Assembly (NCBI RefSeq): GCF_014653695.1
Contig: NZ_BNAR01000017.1
Location: forward strand, 103,447 to 167,446
DNA from: Lentzea cavernae
GTDB lineage: Bacteria; Actinomycetota; Actinomycetes; Mycobacteriales; Pseudonocardiaceae
Length of the DNA stretch: 64,000 nucleotides
Direction of reading: 5' to 3'
The translations under genes and the position numbers were made by a program. The notes below the pieces were generated by a model. It worked only from the letters and a program-made list of their open reading frames with translations, did no database searches and was not told where the DNA came from. Position 1 is the stretch's first letter. Every line of letters starts with the position of its first letter. Below are positions 17,002 to 26,555 of this stretch, one piece after another.

Positions 17002-17640
17002 TCAAGCAGTCCTCAACACCCCACCCCGAGCCTCCCAATACCTCCGAACCAACGCCTCCACCACCAACGGATGCGCCCCCACAGGCTCAGCCACAACCTC
17101 CGCCCCGCACCGTTCCACAACCCCCTGAAACACCCCAGGCGCCAACAACCAGGAAGCAACCGCCACCCGCCCCCGAATCCCAGCCACCACCTCCCCCACC
17201 CGAGGCGAAGCAGTAGCCACGAACCCGACCCCAACAGCCCCCACCAACTCAGCCGCCCGCCGAACAGTCGCCAGCGCCCGAGCATCAGAAGATCCCGCCG
17301 CGGCAAGCACGACTGCATCACCGCGGCGGACACCTGCCTCCCGCAACCGATCCCGGACAGCGGGCACCGCGTCCAGCCCCAGGGGCGGCGTCAGCACCAC
17401 ACCATCTCGCCCCCCGATCTGCGCGGGAATGTCCACCCGAACGTGATACCCGGCAGCCAGGAACACCGGCACCACGACACAAGGCCCGTCTACAACAGAC
17501 CGAACGTCAGGCTGCACCACATCGGCATAACCAACAACCACCGGTACATCCACAAAGGACTGAACCGCAGCAGCGATCGAAGAACACACAGCAAGCCCAC
17601 GAGGATCACGCGTCCCGTGGAACGCCAGCACCAGCTTCAT
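17002..17640 (-). CDS. CbiX-type sirohydrochlorin chelatase
   Basis: A 212-residue class II chelatase homologue that would insert Fe2+ into sirohydrochlorin to give siroheme, the cofactor of NirB. The two metal-site histidines are visible in LAFHGTRDPRG near the N-terminus and AAGYHVRVDIPAQ around residue 90. The ATG at 17640 overlaps the stop of the HemD-type gene (ATGA), so it is translationally coupled and last in the nitrate operon. A cobalt role in cobamide synthesis is possible for the fold but unlikely in this context. Confidence 0.82.
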   Translation of the reverse strand: MKLVLAFHGTRDPRGLAVCSSIAAAVQSFVDVPVVVGYADVVQPDVRSVVDGPCVVVPVFLAAGYHVRVDIPAQIGGRDGVVLTPPLGLDAVPAVRDRLREAGVRRGDAVVLAAAGSSDARALATVRRAAELVGAVGVGFVATASPRVGEVVAGIRGRVAVASWLLAPGVFQGVVERCGAEVVAEPVGAHPLVVEALVRRYWEARGGVLRTA

Positions 17641-18728
17641 GCGGGCTCCATGGCCAGCCGGTACCCGCGCTTCACCACGGTGCACACCATCTGCGGCGAC
17701 CCGAGAGCGGTCCGCAACCGCCCGATCGCCGTCTCGACCGCGTGCTCCTCCCCACCGGAAGGCAAGGCGGCCAACAGGTCCTGCCGGGACACCACACGCC
17801 CACGAGCAGCCACCAGAGTCCGCAAAACAGCCATCGGAGCGGGCGCAACGGGCCGGAGCTCACCGTCGATCACCACGGCCTGAGCTCGCATCTCCATGTC
17901 ACGGGAAGCGATCCGCAACCGCAACGCCCGGGAAGGCAACTCCAAAGCCAACTCCCGCACCATCGACCCGATCCGCGACCGGGCAGGCTGCACCACAGGA
18001 ATCCCGGCGGCCACCAACGGTCCGGCGGTGATCGCCCCGACCCCGACCACCAGCACGTCCCGCCGCAGAGCAGCGACCAAGGCACCAAAATCCGGCGCCG
18101 TCCGCAACACCGACGAAGCCGCGGGCGCCGAGGTGAACGTCAAGGCGTCCACCTGCCCGGCCACCACGGCGTCGATCAACCGCTGCAACGGCCCGAGATC
18201 AGCTGGCGGCTCCCACCGGTAGACAGGAATCTCGACAACGCAAGCCCCAGCAGCCGCAAGGGTGTTCACGAAGTCCGGCAACGGCTCACCGTGCAGCTGA
18301 ACGGCGACCCGCTTGCCAGCAACACCCATCCGCAGCAGGTACTGCAGCAACTCGGCGTTCGACTCCGACGAAGGCGACCAGGTCTCGGTCAGCCCGGCCG
18401 CCCGCACCGCACCCTTCGCCTTGGGCCCGCGCGGCAGCACCACGGCGCCCTCCAGCGCGCGGTGCAACCGCGAAGCCAGCCCCCACCCCTCGGCGGCCTC
18501 GAACCAGCCGCGAAACCCAATGGCCGTCGTGGCCACCACGACGTCGACGGGGGACGAGACGAGTTCCAGCGTCGCGGCGTGCAGGGTCGCGTCGTCGGGC
18601 AGGGGGACGATGCGCAGGGCGGGGCCGTGCAGCACCGCGGCGCCCTTGCGTTCCAGCAGGGCGATGAGCTCGTCGGCGCGGCGGGCCGCGGTGACGCCGA
18701 TGGTGAAGCCCGCCAGCGGTCCCGTCAC
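17637..18728 (-). CDS. Uroporphyrinogen-III synthase with C-terminal winged helix
   Basis: A 363-residue fusion. Residues about 1-260 form a HemD-type uroporphyrinogen-III synthase domain (starting GFTIGVTAARRADEL). Residues about 265-360 are an OmpR-type winged-helix domain (RPVAPAPMAVLRTLVAARG, then ETAIGRLRTAL and KRGYRLAM). The same fusion is known from M. tuberculosis Rv0260c near nitrate/nitrite genes. It may act in siroheme supply, as a DNA-binding regulator of the operon, or both. The start GTG overlaps the nirD stop (GTGA). A separate housekeeping hemD would be expected elsewhere. Confidence 0.85.
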   Translation of the reverse strand: MTGPLAGFTIGVTAARRADELIALLERKGAAVLHGPALRIVPLPDDATLHAATLELVSSPVDVVVATTAIGFRGWFEAAEGWGLASRLHRALEGAVVLPRGPKAKGAVRAAGLTETWSPSSESNAELLQYLLRMGVAGKRVAVQLHGEPLPDFVNTLAAAGACVVEIPVYRWEPPADLGPLQRLIDAVVAGQVDALTFTSAPAASSVLRTAPDFGALVAALRRDVLVVGVGAITAGPLVAAGIPVVQPARSRIGSMVRELALELPSRALRLRIASRDMEMRAQAVVIDGELRPVAPAPMAVLRTLVAARGRVVSRQDLLAALPSGGEEHAVETAIGRLRTALGSPQMVCTVVKRGYRLAMEPA

Positions 18729-19036
18729 GTCAGCTCCACGACACCGTCGCGCACGCGCACACCATGCACGGTGACGGAGACGTCCGGCTGGTCCAGGCAC
18801 TTGCCGGTCGCCAGTTCGAACGCCTGCTTGTAGACCGGTGACACCACGACGGGAACACCGCCGCGGTCGCCCACGATGCCGCGGGACAGCACGGCGGCGC
18901 CGCTGAAGGGGTCGATGTTGTCCAGGGCGTGCAGGGCGCCGTCCGCGGTCAGGAACACCGCCACCTGCGAGCCGTCGGGCAGCAACGCGGCGACGCCCTG
19001 TTCGGGACGCAGCACGTCGAAGTCGCAGACGATCAC
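18725..19036 (-). CDS. nirD: Assimilatory nitrite reductase small subunit NirD
   Basis: A 103-residue protein with a Rieske-like fold that lacks the cluster-binding Cys/His residues, as usual for NirD; the loop reads ALDNIDPFSGAAVL. It pairs with NirB in the NAD(P)H-dependent reduction of nitrite to ammonium in the cytoplasm. Its GTG start at 19036 overlaps the nirB stop, and its own stop overlaps the next gene, so the three are translationally coupled. Confidence 0.9.
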   Translation of the reverse strand: MIVCDFDVLRPEQGVAALLPDGSQVAVFLTADGALHALDNIDPFSGAAVLSRGIVGDRGGVPVVVSPVYKQAFELATGKCLDQPDVSVTVHGVRVRDGVVELT

Positions 19037-21489
19037 CTGACTACCTCCGGGATGCCCAGGGAGACGGGGACGCGCTGACCGCGTTCCGCGCGGAACGAGA
19101 TCGTGGGGTCGGGGACGCCCGGCGCGTTGACGAACGAGGTGAAGCGCGCCAGCTTCTCCGGGTCCTCCAGCACACCGCGCCACTCGTCGGCGTAGTCGGA
19201 GACGTGCGACGCCATCGCGGCCTCCAGGTCGGCGCAGATGCCGAGCTTGTCGTCCACGACGACCTCGCGCAGGTGGTCGAGGCCTCCGTCGAGCCCTTCC
19301 AGCCACGCCGCGGTGCGCTGCAGGCGGTCGGCGGTGCGGATGTAGAACATCAGGAACCGGTCGATCACGCGGATCAGCGTCTCGGTGTCCACATCGGACA
19401 CGAGCAGGTCGGCGTGCCGGGGTGTGAAGCCGCCGTTGCCGGCCACGTACAGGTTCCAGCCGTTCTCGGTGGCGATGACGCCGAAGTCCTTGCTGCGCGC
19501 CTCGGCGCACTCCCGCGCGCACCCGGACACGGCCGACTTGAGCTTGTGCGGCGACCGCAGACCCCGGTAGCGCAGCTCCAGCTCGATCGCCAGGCCGACG
19601 GAGTCCTGCACGCCGTAACGGCACCAGGTCGTGCCGACGCAGGACTTCACCGTGCGCAACGACTTGCCGTAGGCGTGCCCGGACTCGAACCCGGCGTCGA
19701 CCAGGCGGCGCCAGATCTCCGGCAACTGGTCGACGGTCGCGCCGAACAGGTCGATGCGCTGACCACCGGTGATCTTGGTGTAAAGCCCGTAGTCGCGGGC
19801 CACCTCGCCGATGACGATCAGCTTCTCCGGCGTGATCTCCCCGCCGGGGATGCGCGGCACGACCGAGTAGGTGCCGTTGCGCTGCAGGTTCGCCAGGAAC
19901 TTGTCGTTGGTGTCCTGCAACGACACCTGCGCCTCGCCGAGGATGTGCCCGTTGCCGAGCGACGCGAGGATCGAGGCCACCGCGGGCTTGCAGATGTCGC
20001 ACCCGCGTCCGGTGCCGTGCTTCGAGACCAGGTCCGAGAACGTCGTGATGCGCGTCGCCTGGACGATCTCGAACAGCTCCGCACGGGAGTGCGTGAAGTG
20101 CTCGCACAGCGCCTTGGACTGCTCGACACCGCACTCCGTCAGCAGCTTCTTCAGCATCGGCACGCACGAACCACAACCGGTGCCGGCCTTCGTGCACGCC
20201 TTGAGCTCGGCCACGTCGCACGCCACACCGGACTGGATGGCGTCCGTGATCGTCTGCTTGGTCACCGCGAGACACGAGCAGACCTGCGCGTCGGCAGGCA
20301 TCTCCACGTCCACGGCACCGCCGGGCTGCAGCAGTGCGGCCGGAACCTCCTTGCCCACCAACGGCCGCAACGACAGGTAGGAGGAGGCGTCGCCGACGAG
20401 CACGCCGCCCAGCAGGATCCGGGCGTCGTCCGAGACCACGAGCTTGCTGTAGGTCCCGGCGACCGCGTTGTTCACGACGACTTCCAGTGCGCCTTCAGTG
20501 ACAGCGTGCGCGTCGCCGAACGACGCCACGTCGACCCCGAGCAGCTTCAGCTTCGTGGACACGTCGGCGCCGGGGAACACCCGCGCACCACCGGAGAGCT
20601 GGTCCGCGACCACCTCGGCCATCGAGTAACCGGGAGCGACGAGCCCGTAGGTCACGCCCTCGACCGCCGCGCACTCGCCGATCGCGAACACGTGCGGGTC
20701 GGACGTCCGGCAGGCCGCGTCGACCAGGTAACCCCCGCGGGGCCCCAGCTCCAGGCCCAGGTCGAGGTCGGTGCGCGGCCGGATGCCGGCGCTGAACACC
20801 ACCACGTCCAGGTCGAGCTCGAGACCGGAGGCGAGCTTGGCGATCAACCGCGTCCCGTCGCGTTCGATCGAGGAGGCGGAGGTGCCGGTGTGCACGGTCA
20901 GGTCGAGCTTCTCGACCAGCCGCTTCAACAGGCCGGCGCCGCCGTCGTCCACCTGGATCGGCATCAGCCGCGGCGCCAGCTCCACGACGTGCGGCGACAC
21001 CCCCATGCCGCGCAACGCGTTGGCGGCCTCCAGTCCGAGCAGGCCGCCGCCGAGCACCATCCCGGACTTGCGGCCCGGCCGGTCGGCCGCCTCGACCGTC
21101 GCCCGGATGTCGTCCAGGTCGTCGATCGTGCGGTAGACGTGGCAACCGGGCAGGTCGCGGCCCGGCACCGGCGGCACGAACGGCACCGAGCCCGTCGCCA
21201 GCACCAGAGCGTCGTAGGAGATCTCGACACCGGAGGCGCCGACCACGACCCGGCGGTCGCGGTCTACCGAGACGACCTTCTCGCCGAGGCGGAGCTCACA
21301 CCCGCTCAGCGCGGGCAGTTCCAGGTCGGCGGAGCTCCAGGTGTCCACATAGGACGAGAGTGCGACCCGGTCGTACGCGGGGCGGGATTCCTCGCCGAAC
21401 ACGACGATCCTCCACCCGGAGTCGCGCAGGAGGTCGGTGAGCCGGTGGCCGACCATGCCGTGGCCGATCACGACCAGGGTTCGAGTCAT
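19033..21489 (-). CDS. nirB: Assimilatory nitrite reductase large subunit NirB
   Basis: A full-length 818-residue NADH-dependent, siroheme-containing nitrite reductase catalysing the six-electron reduction of nitrite to ammonium. The N-terminal half is an FAD/NAD pyridine-nucleotide oxidoreductase (VVIGHGMVGHRL, LATGSVPFVPP). The middle has a BFD-like [2Fe-2S] domain with CSCLAVT and TGCGSCVPM. The C-terminal siroheme and [4Fe-4S] domain ligands are CVGTTWC and CARECAE. The ATG at 21489 follows a GGAGGGA-like ribosome binding site. A short hairpin (21505-21526) lies in the 73-base gap from narK. Confidence 0.93.
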   Translation of the reverse strand: MTRTLVVIGHGMVGHRLTDLLRDSGWRIVVFGEESRPAYDRVALSSYVDTWSSADLELPALSGCELRLGEKVVSVDRDRRVVVGASGVEISYDALVLATGSVPFVPPVPGRDLPGCHVYRTIDDLDDIRATVEAADRPGRKSGMVLGGGLLGLEAANALRGMGVSPHVVELAPRLMPIQVDDGGAGLLKRLVEKLDLTVHTGTSASSIERDGTRLIAKLASGLELDLDVVVFSAGIRPRTDLDLGLELGPRGGYLVDAACRTSDPHVFAIGECAAVEGVTYGLVAPGYSMAEVVADQLSGGARVFPGADVSTKLKLLGVDVASFGDAHAVTEGALEVVVNNAVAGTYSKLVVSDDARILLGGVLVGDASSYLSLRPLVGKEVPAALLQPGGAVDVEMPADAQVCSCLAVTKQTITDAIQSGVACDVAELKACTKAGTGCGSCVPMLKKLLTECGVEQSKALCEHFTHSRAELFEIVQATRITTFSDLVSKHGTGRGCDICKPAVASILASLGNGHILGEAQVSLQDTNDKFLANLQRNGTYSVVPRIPGGEITPEKLIVIGEVARDYGLYTKITGGQRIDLFGATVDQLPEIWRRLVDAGFESGHAYGKSLRTVKSCVGTTWCRYGVQDSVGLAIELELRYRGLRSPHKLKSAVSGCARECAEARSKDFGVIATENGWNLYVAGNGGFTPRHADLLVSDVDTETLIRVIDRFLMFYIRTADRLQRTAAWLEGLDGGLDHLREVVVDDKLGICADLEAAMASHVSDYADEWRGVLEDPEKLARFTSFVNAPGVPDPTISFRAERGQRVPVSLGIPEVVR

Positions 21490-21562
21490 CGGAGTCCCTC
21501 CTTCCGCCCGGAATCGTCACCGGGCGGTGTGTCGTGCCAAGGTCAGCTGTGTGTCCGCGCTG

Positions 21563-22864
21563 TTAAACGCCCGCGTAGGCCAGTGACGGCCGCGCCGCGA
21601 AGACGGTGCGCCGCAGGTAGAACCACCAGGTCGTGACCAGGCACAGCCCGTAGAACACGAGGATCGCGGTCAGCGCGGGGGTCAGGGTCTTCGAGCCCTC
21701 CAGCGAGAACTTGAAGACCAGGTTCACCAGCACGCCACCGGCCGCGCCGATCGCGCCCGCGATGCCGACCACGGCGGCGGCCTGGCGCTTGGCGGACTTG
21801 TCGTCGTCGGACTGCGTGCGGAAGATCGCCGGGATCATCCGGTACGTCGAGCCGTTGCCCACACCCGCCAGCACGAACAACGCGATGAACGAACCGAAGA
21901 ACAGCGCGAAGTTCCGCGAGTCCACGCTCACGATCACACCGACGGTGCCCACGGCGAGCCCGAGGAACGTCCAGAGCGTCACCTTCGCGCCCCCGACCCG
22001 GTCGGCCAGCCACCCGCCGAACGGACGGGCCACCGAGCCGATCAGCGCGCCGAGGAACGCGAGCGCCACCCATCCCTTGTGGTCCACGAAGCTCAGCTTG
22101 ATCAGCGACGGGAACGCGAACGAGTACCCGATGAACGACCCGAACGTGCCGATGTACAGGAACGACATCACCCACGTGTGCCGGTTGGACAGAGCCAGCC
22201 GGTACGACTGCCCGTCCGGTTTGGCCTGTGTGAGGCTGTTCATGAAGAACCACGCGAAAGCCGTGGCCACCACGATGAACGGCATCCAGATCACCGCCGC
22301 GTAGGCCAGGTTGATGCCGGTGCCCCACGAGATCACGAACGGCACGACGAGCTGCGTGATCGCGACGCCGAGGTTGCCGCCGGCGGCGTTCATCCCGAGC
22401 GCCAGGCCCTTCTTGCCCTCCGGGTAGAAGAACGAGATGTTCGCCATCGACGACGAGAAGTTGCCGCCGCCCAGGCCCATCGCGGCCGAGGTGAGCAGGA
22501 AGAACCAGTACGGCGTGCCCGGCGTCGAGACGGCGTAGGCGAGCATCGTGCACGGGATCAGCAGCAACCCGGCGCTGATCGTCGTCCACAACCGCCCGCC
22601 GAACTTCGGCACCGCGAACGTGTACGGCACCCGCAGCACCGCGCCGACCAGGTTCGGCACGATCAGCAACCAGAACTGCTCGCCGACGCTGAAGTCGAAG
22701 CCTGCGGAGCCGAGGCTCACCACCACGATGCTCATCAGCACCCACACGCTGAACCCGAGGTTCTCCGCGAAGATGCTCAGCGCCAGGTTCTTGCGGGCGA
22801 TCCGCTTGCCGGTGGACTCCCAGAACTCGGGCTTCTCCGGTTCCCAGTGGTCGATCCAGCTCAT
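21563..22864 (-). CDS. narK: NarK-type nitrate/nitrite transporter
   Basis: A 433-residue MFS permease with about 12 membrane segments. The nitrate-porter signature appears as GLGGGNFSSSMANISFFYPE, and a second glycine-rich stretch occurs at LFVLAGVGNGSTYRMIP. The ATG at 22864 has GGAGG six bases upstream. Lying between the nitrate and nitrite reductase genes, it most likely imports nitrate for assimilation, possibly also exporting nitrite. It is the M. tuberculosis NarK3/NarK2 type. Confidence 0.9.
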   Translation of the reverse strand: MSWIDHWEPEKPEFWESTGKRIARKNLALSIFAENLGFSVWVLMSIVVVSLGSAGFDFSVGEQFWLLIVPNLVGAVLRVPYTFAVPKFGGRLWTTISAGLLLIPCTMLAYAVSTPGTPYWFFLLTSAAMGLGGGNFSSSMANISFFYPEGKKGLALGMNAAGGNLGVAITQLVVPFVISWGTGINLAYAAVIWMPFIVVATAFAWFFMNSLTQAKPDGQSYRLALSNRHTWVMSFLYIGTFGSFIGYSFAFPSLIKLSFVDHKGWVALAFLGALIGSVARPFGGWLADRVGGAKVTLWTFLGLAVGTVGVIVSVDSRNFALFFGSFIALFVLAGVGNGSTYRMIPAIFRTQSDDDKSAKRQAAAVVGIAGAIGAAGGVLVNLVFKFSLEGSKTLTPALTAILVFYGLCLVTTWWFYLRRTVFAARPSLAYAGV

Positions 22865-22962
22865 CAACGTCCTCCACGGGGTTCTACGACTGCGAAGAAC
22901 CTAAGAACCGGGCATTACCAGGGCGTTCTGGCCGATGACGGCGGAGACAACTCCACCGCACA

Positions 22963-24534
22963 TCACGCCGTGGCGGGCTGTGAGGCCCCGAGCCAGTCGA
23001 GCAGCCCGCACACCGCGTCCTTGCACCCACCACAGCCCGTCGTCGCCCTGGTCGCCTCCGCGAGCTGCGGCAACGACTCCGCGCCCGCCCGCCAGGCCGA
23101 CACGATCTGTCCTTTGGAGACGGTGTTGCACCGGCAGATCACCGCGCTGGACGGCAGATCGGCGGGCGACGCGGCCTCGGCGGGCAGCGCGCGGCCGAGC
23201 AGGAGCGCCAGCCGGTCGGTCGGCGCGGGGATGCCGCGGTCGTAGAGCTGGGTGATCGTGGCGGCCGCGTCCGGTGCGCCGAGCACGATCGCGCCCGTCA
23301 CCCGGTCGTCGCGCAGCACGAGCTTGGCGTACCGGCCGCGCGAGGGTTCCTGGAAGCACAGGACTTCCGAGTCCGGGCAGTCGACGTCGGTGTGCACGTC
23401 CCCCAACGCCGCGAGGTCCACGTCCCGTGCCTTCAACCGCGTGACCACGGAAGTCCCCCGGTATCGGGCGGCGGGATTCGCGCCGGTCAGGCGGTCCGCG
23501 AGCACGGCGGCCTGGTCCCACGCGGGCTGCACCAGGCCCGACACGGTGCCGGGGTGCTGGGCGCAGTCGCCGATCGCGTGGATGCGCGGGTCGCTGGTGC
23601 GCAACGCGTCGTCCACGACGATGCCGCGATCCACCGTCAGGCCCGCCGCGACCGCGAGCGACGTCTCCGCGCGCACACCAGCGGAGACCACGACGAGCTC
23701 GGCGGGCACGTGCGAACCGTCGTCGAGGATCAGGCCGTCACCGGGGAGGTACTTGGCGGCCAGGGCGTTCAGCCGGAACTCGATGCCGAGCCGGCCGAGC
23801 GTGCGGGCCAGGACGCCGCCGGCGCCGGGGTCGAGCTGGCGTTCCATCAGGTGGCCGACGGGGTGGACGACGGTGACCAGGCAGCCGCGTCCGGCCAGGC
23901 CGCGGGCGGCCTCGATGCCGAGCAGGCCGCCGCCGAGGACGGCGACCGGCATGCCCTTCTGGGCCCTGGTCTCGATCTGGGCGCAGTCGTCGAGGGTGCG
24001 GAAGGCGACGACACCGGGGGCGAGCTCGCCGTCCTCGGTGAGGCCCTCGGCGGGCGGGACCCAGGGGGTGCTGCCGGTGGCGAGGACGAGGGCGTCGTAG
24101 GGGATGGACTCGGTGGCGGGGCCGGGCGCGGAGGCAGCCGGAGCTTGGTCGGCGGTGGCAGGGGTGGCGGCCGGAGCGGCGGCAGCGACGGCGGGAGTGG
24201 CAGCTGCGACGGTTGCGGCGGCGGAAGGCGTTGCCGGCGTGCCGGGAGCGGGCTTCCGCGCAACTGTCACGGAGCGCGAGGCGCGGTCGATCTCCACCAC
24301 CTCCCACCCCACCCGCAGGTCGACGTCGTGCTCCGCGGCCCACCCGTCGTCGTGCAGCCGCGTGGACTCCGGTGTCATCGCCCCCGCCACCACGGTCGAC
24401 AGCAGCACCCGGTTGTACGCGGCGTGCGGCTCGGCGCCCACCACCGTCACCGACACGTCCGGGTCGCGGCGGCGCAGCTCGTCCGCCAGCCGTGCCCCTG
24501 CCATGCCGTACCCGACGATCACGACTCGCCTCAT
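22963..24534 (-). CDS. FAD-dependent reductase subunit of assimilatory nitrate reductase
   Basis: A 523-residue oxidoreductase similar to the N-terminal half of NirB: FAD motif VIVGYGMAGARLADEL, ALVLATGS, a second nucleotide motif AVLGGGLLGIEAARGL, and a C-terminal BFD-like [2Fe-2S] domain (CRCNTVSKG, TTGCGGCKDAVCG). It fits the NasB/NasC role of passing NAD(P)H electrons to NasA. Odd feature: residues about 95-140 are an Ala/Pro/Thr low-complexity stretch inserted in the NAD/FAD domain. Its start overlaps the nasA stop (ATGA), supporting a complex of the two products. Confidence 0.85.
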   Translation of the reverse strand: MRRVVIVGYGMAGARLADELRRRDPDVSVTVVGAEPHAAYNRVLLSTVVAGAMTPESTRLHDDGWAAEHDVDLRVGWEVVEIDRASRSVTVARKPAPGTPATPSAAATVAAATPAVAAAAPAATPATADQAPAASAPGPATESIPYDALVLATGSTPWVPPAEGLTEDGELAPGVVAFRTLDDCAQIETRAQKGMPVAVLGGGLLGIEAARGLAGRGCLVTVVHPVGHLMERQLDPGAGGVLARTLGRLGIEFRLNALAAKYLPGDGLILDDGSHVPAELVVVSAGVRAETSLAVAAGLTVDRGIVVDDALRTSDPRIHAIGDCAQHPGTVSGLVQPAWDQAAVLADRLTGANPAARYRGTSVVTRLKARDVDLAALGDVHTDVDCPDSEVLCFQEPSRGRYAKLVLRDDRVTGAIVLGAPDAAATITQLYDRGIPAPTDRLALLLGRALPAEAASPADLPSSAVICRCNTVSKGQIVSAWRAGAESLPQLAEATRATTGCGGCKDAVCGLLDWLGASQPATA

Positions 24535-26486
24535 GCCGGCTCCAATCGCACAGCGCAGACCTTGAACTCGGGCATCCGGCTCGTGGGGTCGAGCGCGGGG
24601 TTGGTGAGCAGGTTCGCCCGGCCGTCACCGGGGAAGTGGAACGGCAGGAACACGGCGTCGGGGCGCATGCTGGGCACGCACCGGACCACCGCCGTGACCG
24701 TTCCCCTCCGGGACACGACGTGTGCGGGGCCACCGGCCACCAAGCCCGCCCGCGTCGCCGTGTCGGGGTGCACCTCGACGTACATCTCGGGCACGGCGGC
24801 GAGCAGTTCGCCGATCAGCCTCGTCTGCGCGCCCGACTGGTAGTGCTGCAACACCCGTCCGGTGGTGGCCTGCAACGGGAACTCCTCGTCGGGAGGCTCG
24901 GCGGGGCCGCGGTGGTCGACCGGGACGAACCGCGCCAGCCCGTCGGCGTGCGCGAACCGGTCGAGGAAGAGCCTCGGCGTGCCGGGGTGGTCGACCGACG
25001 GCACCGGCCAGTGCAGCTGCTCGGACTCCAGCCGCTCGTAGGTGATGCCGGAGTAGTCGGAGGGCCCGCCCGCGGACGCGCGGCGCAGCTCCTCGAAGAC
25101 CTCCTGCGGCACAACGGGAAAACCGTTCGGGACACCGAGCCGCGTGGCAAGGCCGTGCAGCAGCTCCAGATCGCTGCGCACACCCGGTGGCGGGTCGAGT
25201 GCCTTGCGGCGCCTGATGATCCGGCCTTCGAGGTTGGTCATGGTGCCGTCCTCCTCGGCCCACTGCGTGACCGGGAACACGACGTCGGCCATCGCGGCGG
25301 TCTCCGACATCACGAAGTCCGCCACCACCAACAGGTCCAGCGCCTTGAACCGATCGACCACACCGGACGCGCGGGGCGCCGACACCACCGGGTTGCTGCC
25401 GAACACCAGCATCGCCCTGATGTCGTCGGCCATGAGCAGCTCGTAGGCGCTGCGGCCCGGACCGGGGAGCGAGGTGACACCCCAGACGTCCATGACGTGC
25501 CGCCGTGCGGCGGGATCGTCGATCTTGCGATAGCCGGGCAGCTGGTCGGCCTTCTGCCCGTGCTCGCGGCCGCCCTGGCCGTTGCCCTGCCCGGTCAGGC
25601 AGCCGTAGCCGGAACCGGCGCGGCCGGGAAGTCCCAGCGCCAGCGCCAGGTTGATCCACGCCGAGACCGTGTCGGTGCCGGACGCGTGCTGCTCGCTGCC
25701 GCGCCCGGTCAGCACGTACGACCGGCCCGCCAGCATGTGCACGGCGGCGCGCTGGTCGGCGGCGGACACGCCTGTGACGCGTTCGGTCTGCTCGGGCCAC
25801 CACTGCGCGGCGATCCGCCACGCGTCGTCGAACCCGGAGGTCCGCGAGGTGACGTACTCCTTGTCGATCACGCCCTCGATGACCGCCGTGTGCAGAAGAC
25901 CCAGTGCCAGCGCCAGATCCGTGCCGGGCGCGGGCTGCAGGTGCAGCGTCGCGCGCTCGGCGGTGGGCGTGCGGCGCGGGTCGACGACGATCAGCCGCGC
26001 GCCTTCGAGGTGCCGCAGGAACGGCGGCATCGTCTCGGCCGGGTTCGAGCCCGCCAGGAGCACGGTGTCCGCGGAACGCAGGTCCGTCAACGGGAACGGC
26101 AGCCCGCGGTCCAGTCCGAACGCCTTGTTGCCCGCGGCCGCGGCGGAGGACATGCAGAACCGGCCGTTGTAGTCGATCTGCGAGGTCTTCAGGGCGACGC
26201 GGGCGAACTTCCCGAGCGCGTAGGCCTTTTCGTTCGTCAGCCCGCCGCCGCCGAACACGGCGACCTCGTCGGGCTCGTACCCGGCGACGCGCGAGGCCAC
26301 GAAGTCCAGCGCCTCGTCCCACGACACGGGCCGGCCGTGCAGCAGCGGAGTGGTGAGCCGGCCGGGATGGCGCAGCAGCTCGCCCGCCGTCCAGCCCTTC
26401 TGGCACAGCCCACCGGGACCAGGAGTCACCTGGCCGTCGATGACGCTCATGGAGCACTGCAGCGCGCAGTAGGGGCAATGGGTCAC
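24531..26486 (-). CDS. nasA: Assimilatory nitrate reductase catalytic subunit
   Basis: A 651-residue molybdopterin oxidoreductase of the NasA group, reducing nitrate to nitrite in the cytoplasm. The N-terminal [4Fe-4S] motif is CPYCALQC with the fourth Cys in GLCQKGWTA. The molybdenum-ligand Cys is in NGRFCMSSAAAAG. A C-terminal dinucleotide-binding domain begins near LQATTGRVLQH. No Tat or Sec signal is present, in line with assimilatory function. It starts with GTG and is the first gene of the apparent seven-gene operon nasA-reductase-narK-nirB-nirD-hemD-cbiX. Confidence 0.92.
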   Translation of the reverse strand: MTHCPYCALQCSMSVIDGQVTPGPGGLCQKGWTAGELLRHPGRLTTPLLHGRPVSWDEALDFVASRVAGYEPDEVAVFGGGGLTNEKAYALGKFARVALKTSQIDYNGRFCMSSAAAAGNKAFGLDRGLPFPLTDLRSADTVLLAGSNPAETMPPFLRHLEGARLIVVDPRRTPTAERATLHLQPAPGTDLALALGLLHTAVIEGVIDKEYVTSRTSGFDDAWRIAAQWWPEQTERVTGVSAADQRAAVHMLAGRSYVLTGRGSEQHASGTDTVSAWINLALALGLPGRAGSGYGCLTGQGNGQGGREHGQKADQLPGYRKIDDPAARRHVMDVWGVTSLPGPGRSAYELLMADDIRAMLVFGSNPVVSAPRASGVVDRFKALDLLVVADFVMSETAAMADVVFPVTQWAEEDGTMTNLEGRIIRRRKALDPPPGVRSDLELLHGLATRLGVPNGFPVVPQEVFEELRRASAGGPSDYSGITYERLESEQLHWPVPSVDHPGTPRLFLDRFAHADGLARFVPVDHRGPAEPPDEEFPLQATTGRVLQHYQSGAQTRLIGELLAAVPEMYVEVHPDTATRAGLVAGGPAHVVSRRGTVTAVVRCVPSMRPDAVFLPFHFPGDGRANLLTNPALDPTSRMPEFKVCAVRLEPA

Positions 26487-26530
26487 GCCGCTGACGCTAG
26501 GAAGCCCGCGTTAACCCGATGCTCCGCAAT

Positions 26531-26546
26531 GTTTCGAACCTGCTAA
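26531..26546 (-). promoter_or_regulatory. Possible GlnR-type box upstream of nasA
   Basis: On the minus strand the half-sites TTAGC and GAAAC are separated by six bases, about 45-60 bases before the nasA start. GAAAC matches one half of the actinobacterial GlnR consensus exactly; the other half fits poorly. It would make sense for nitrogen control of this operon but is weak on sequence alone. Confidence 0.25.
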
Positions 26547-26555
26547 TTGGCCCGC

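Noticed and set aside
16653..17216. Plus-strand frame through the ATL-CbiX gap
   Set aside because: It runs across the inverted-repeat element and antisense to cbiX, with a Pro/Gln-rich product; no ribosome binding site.
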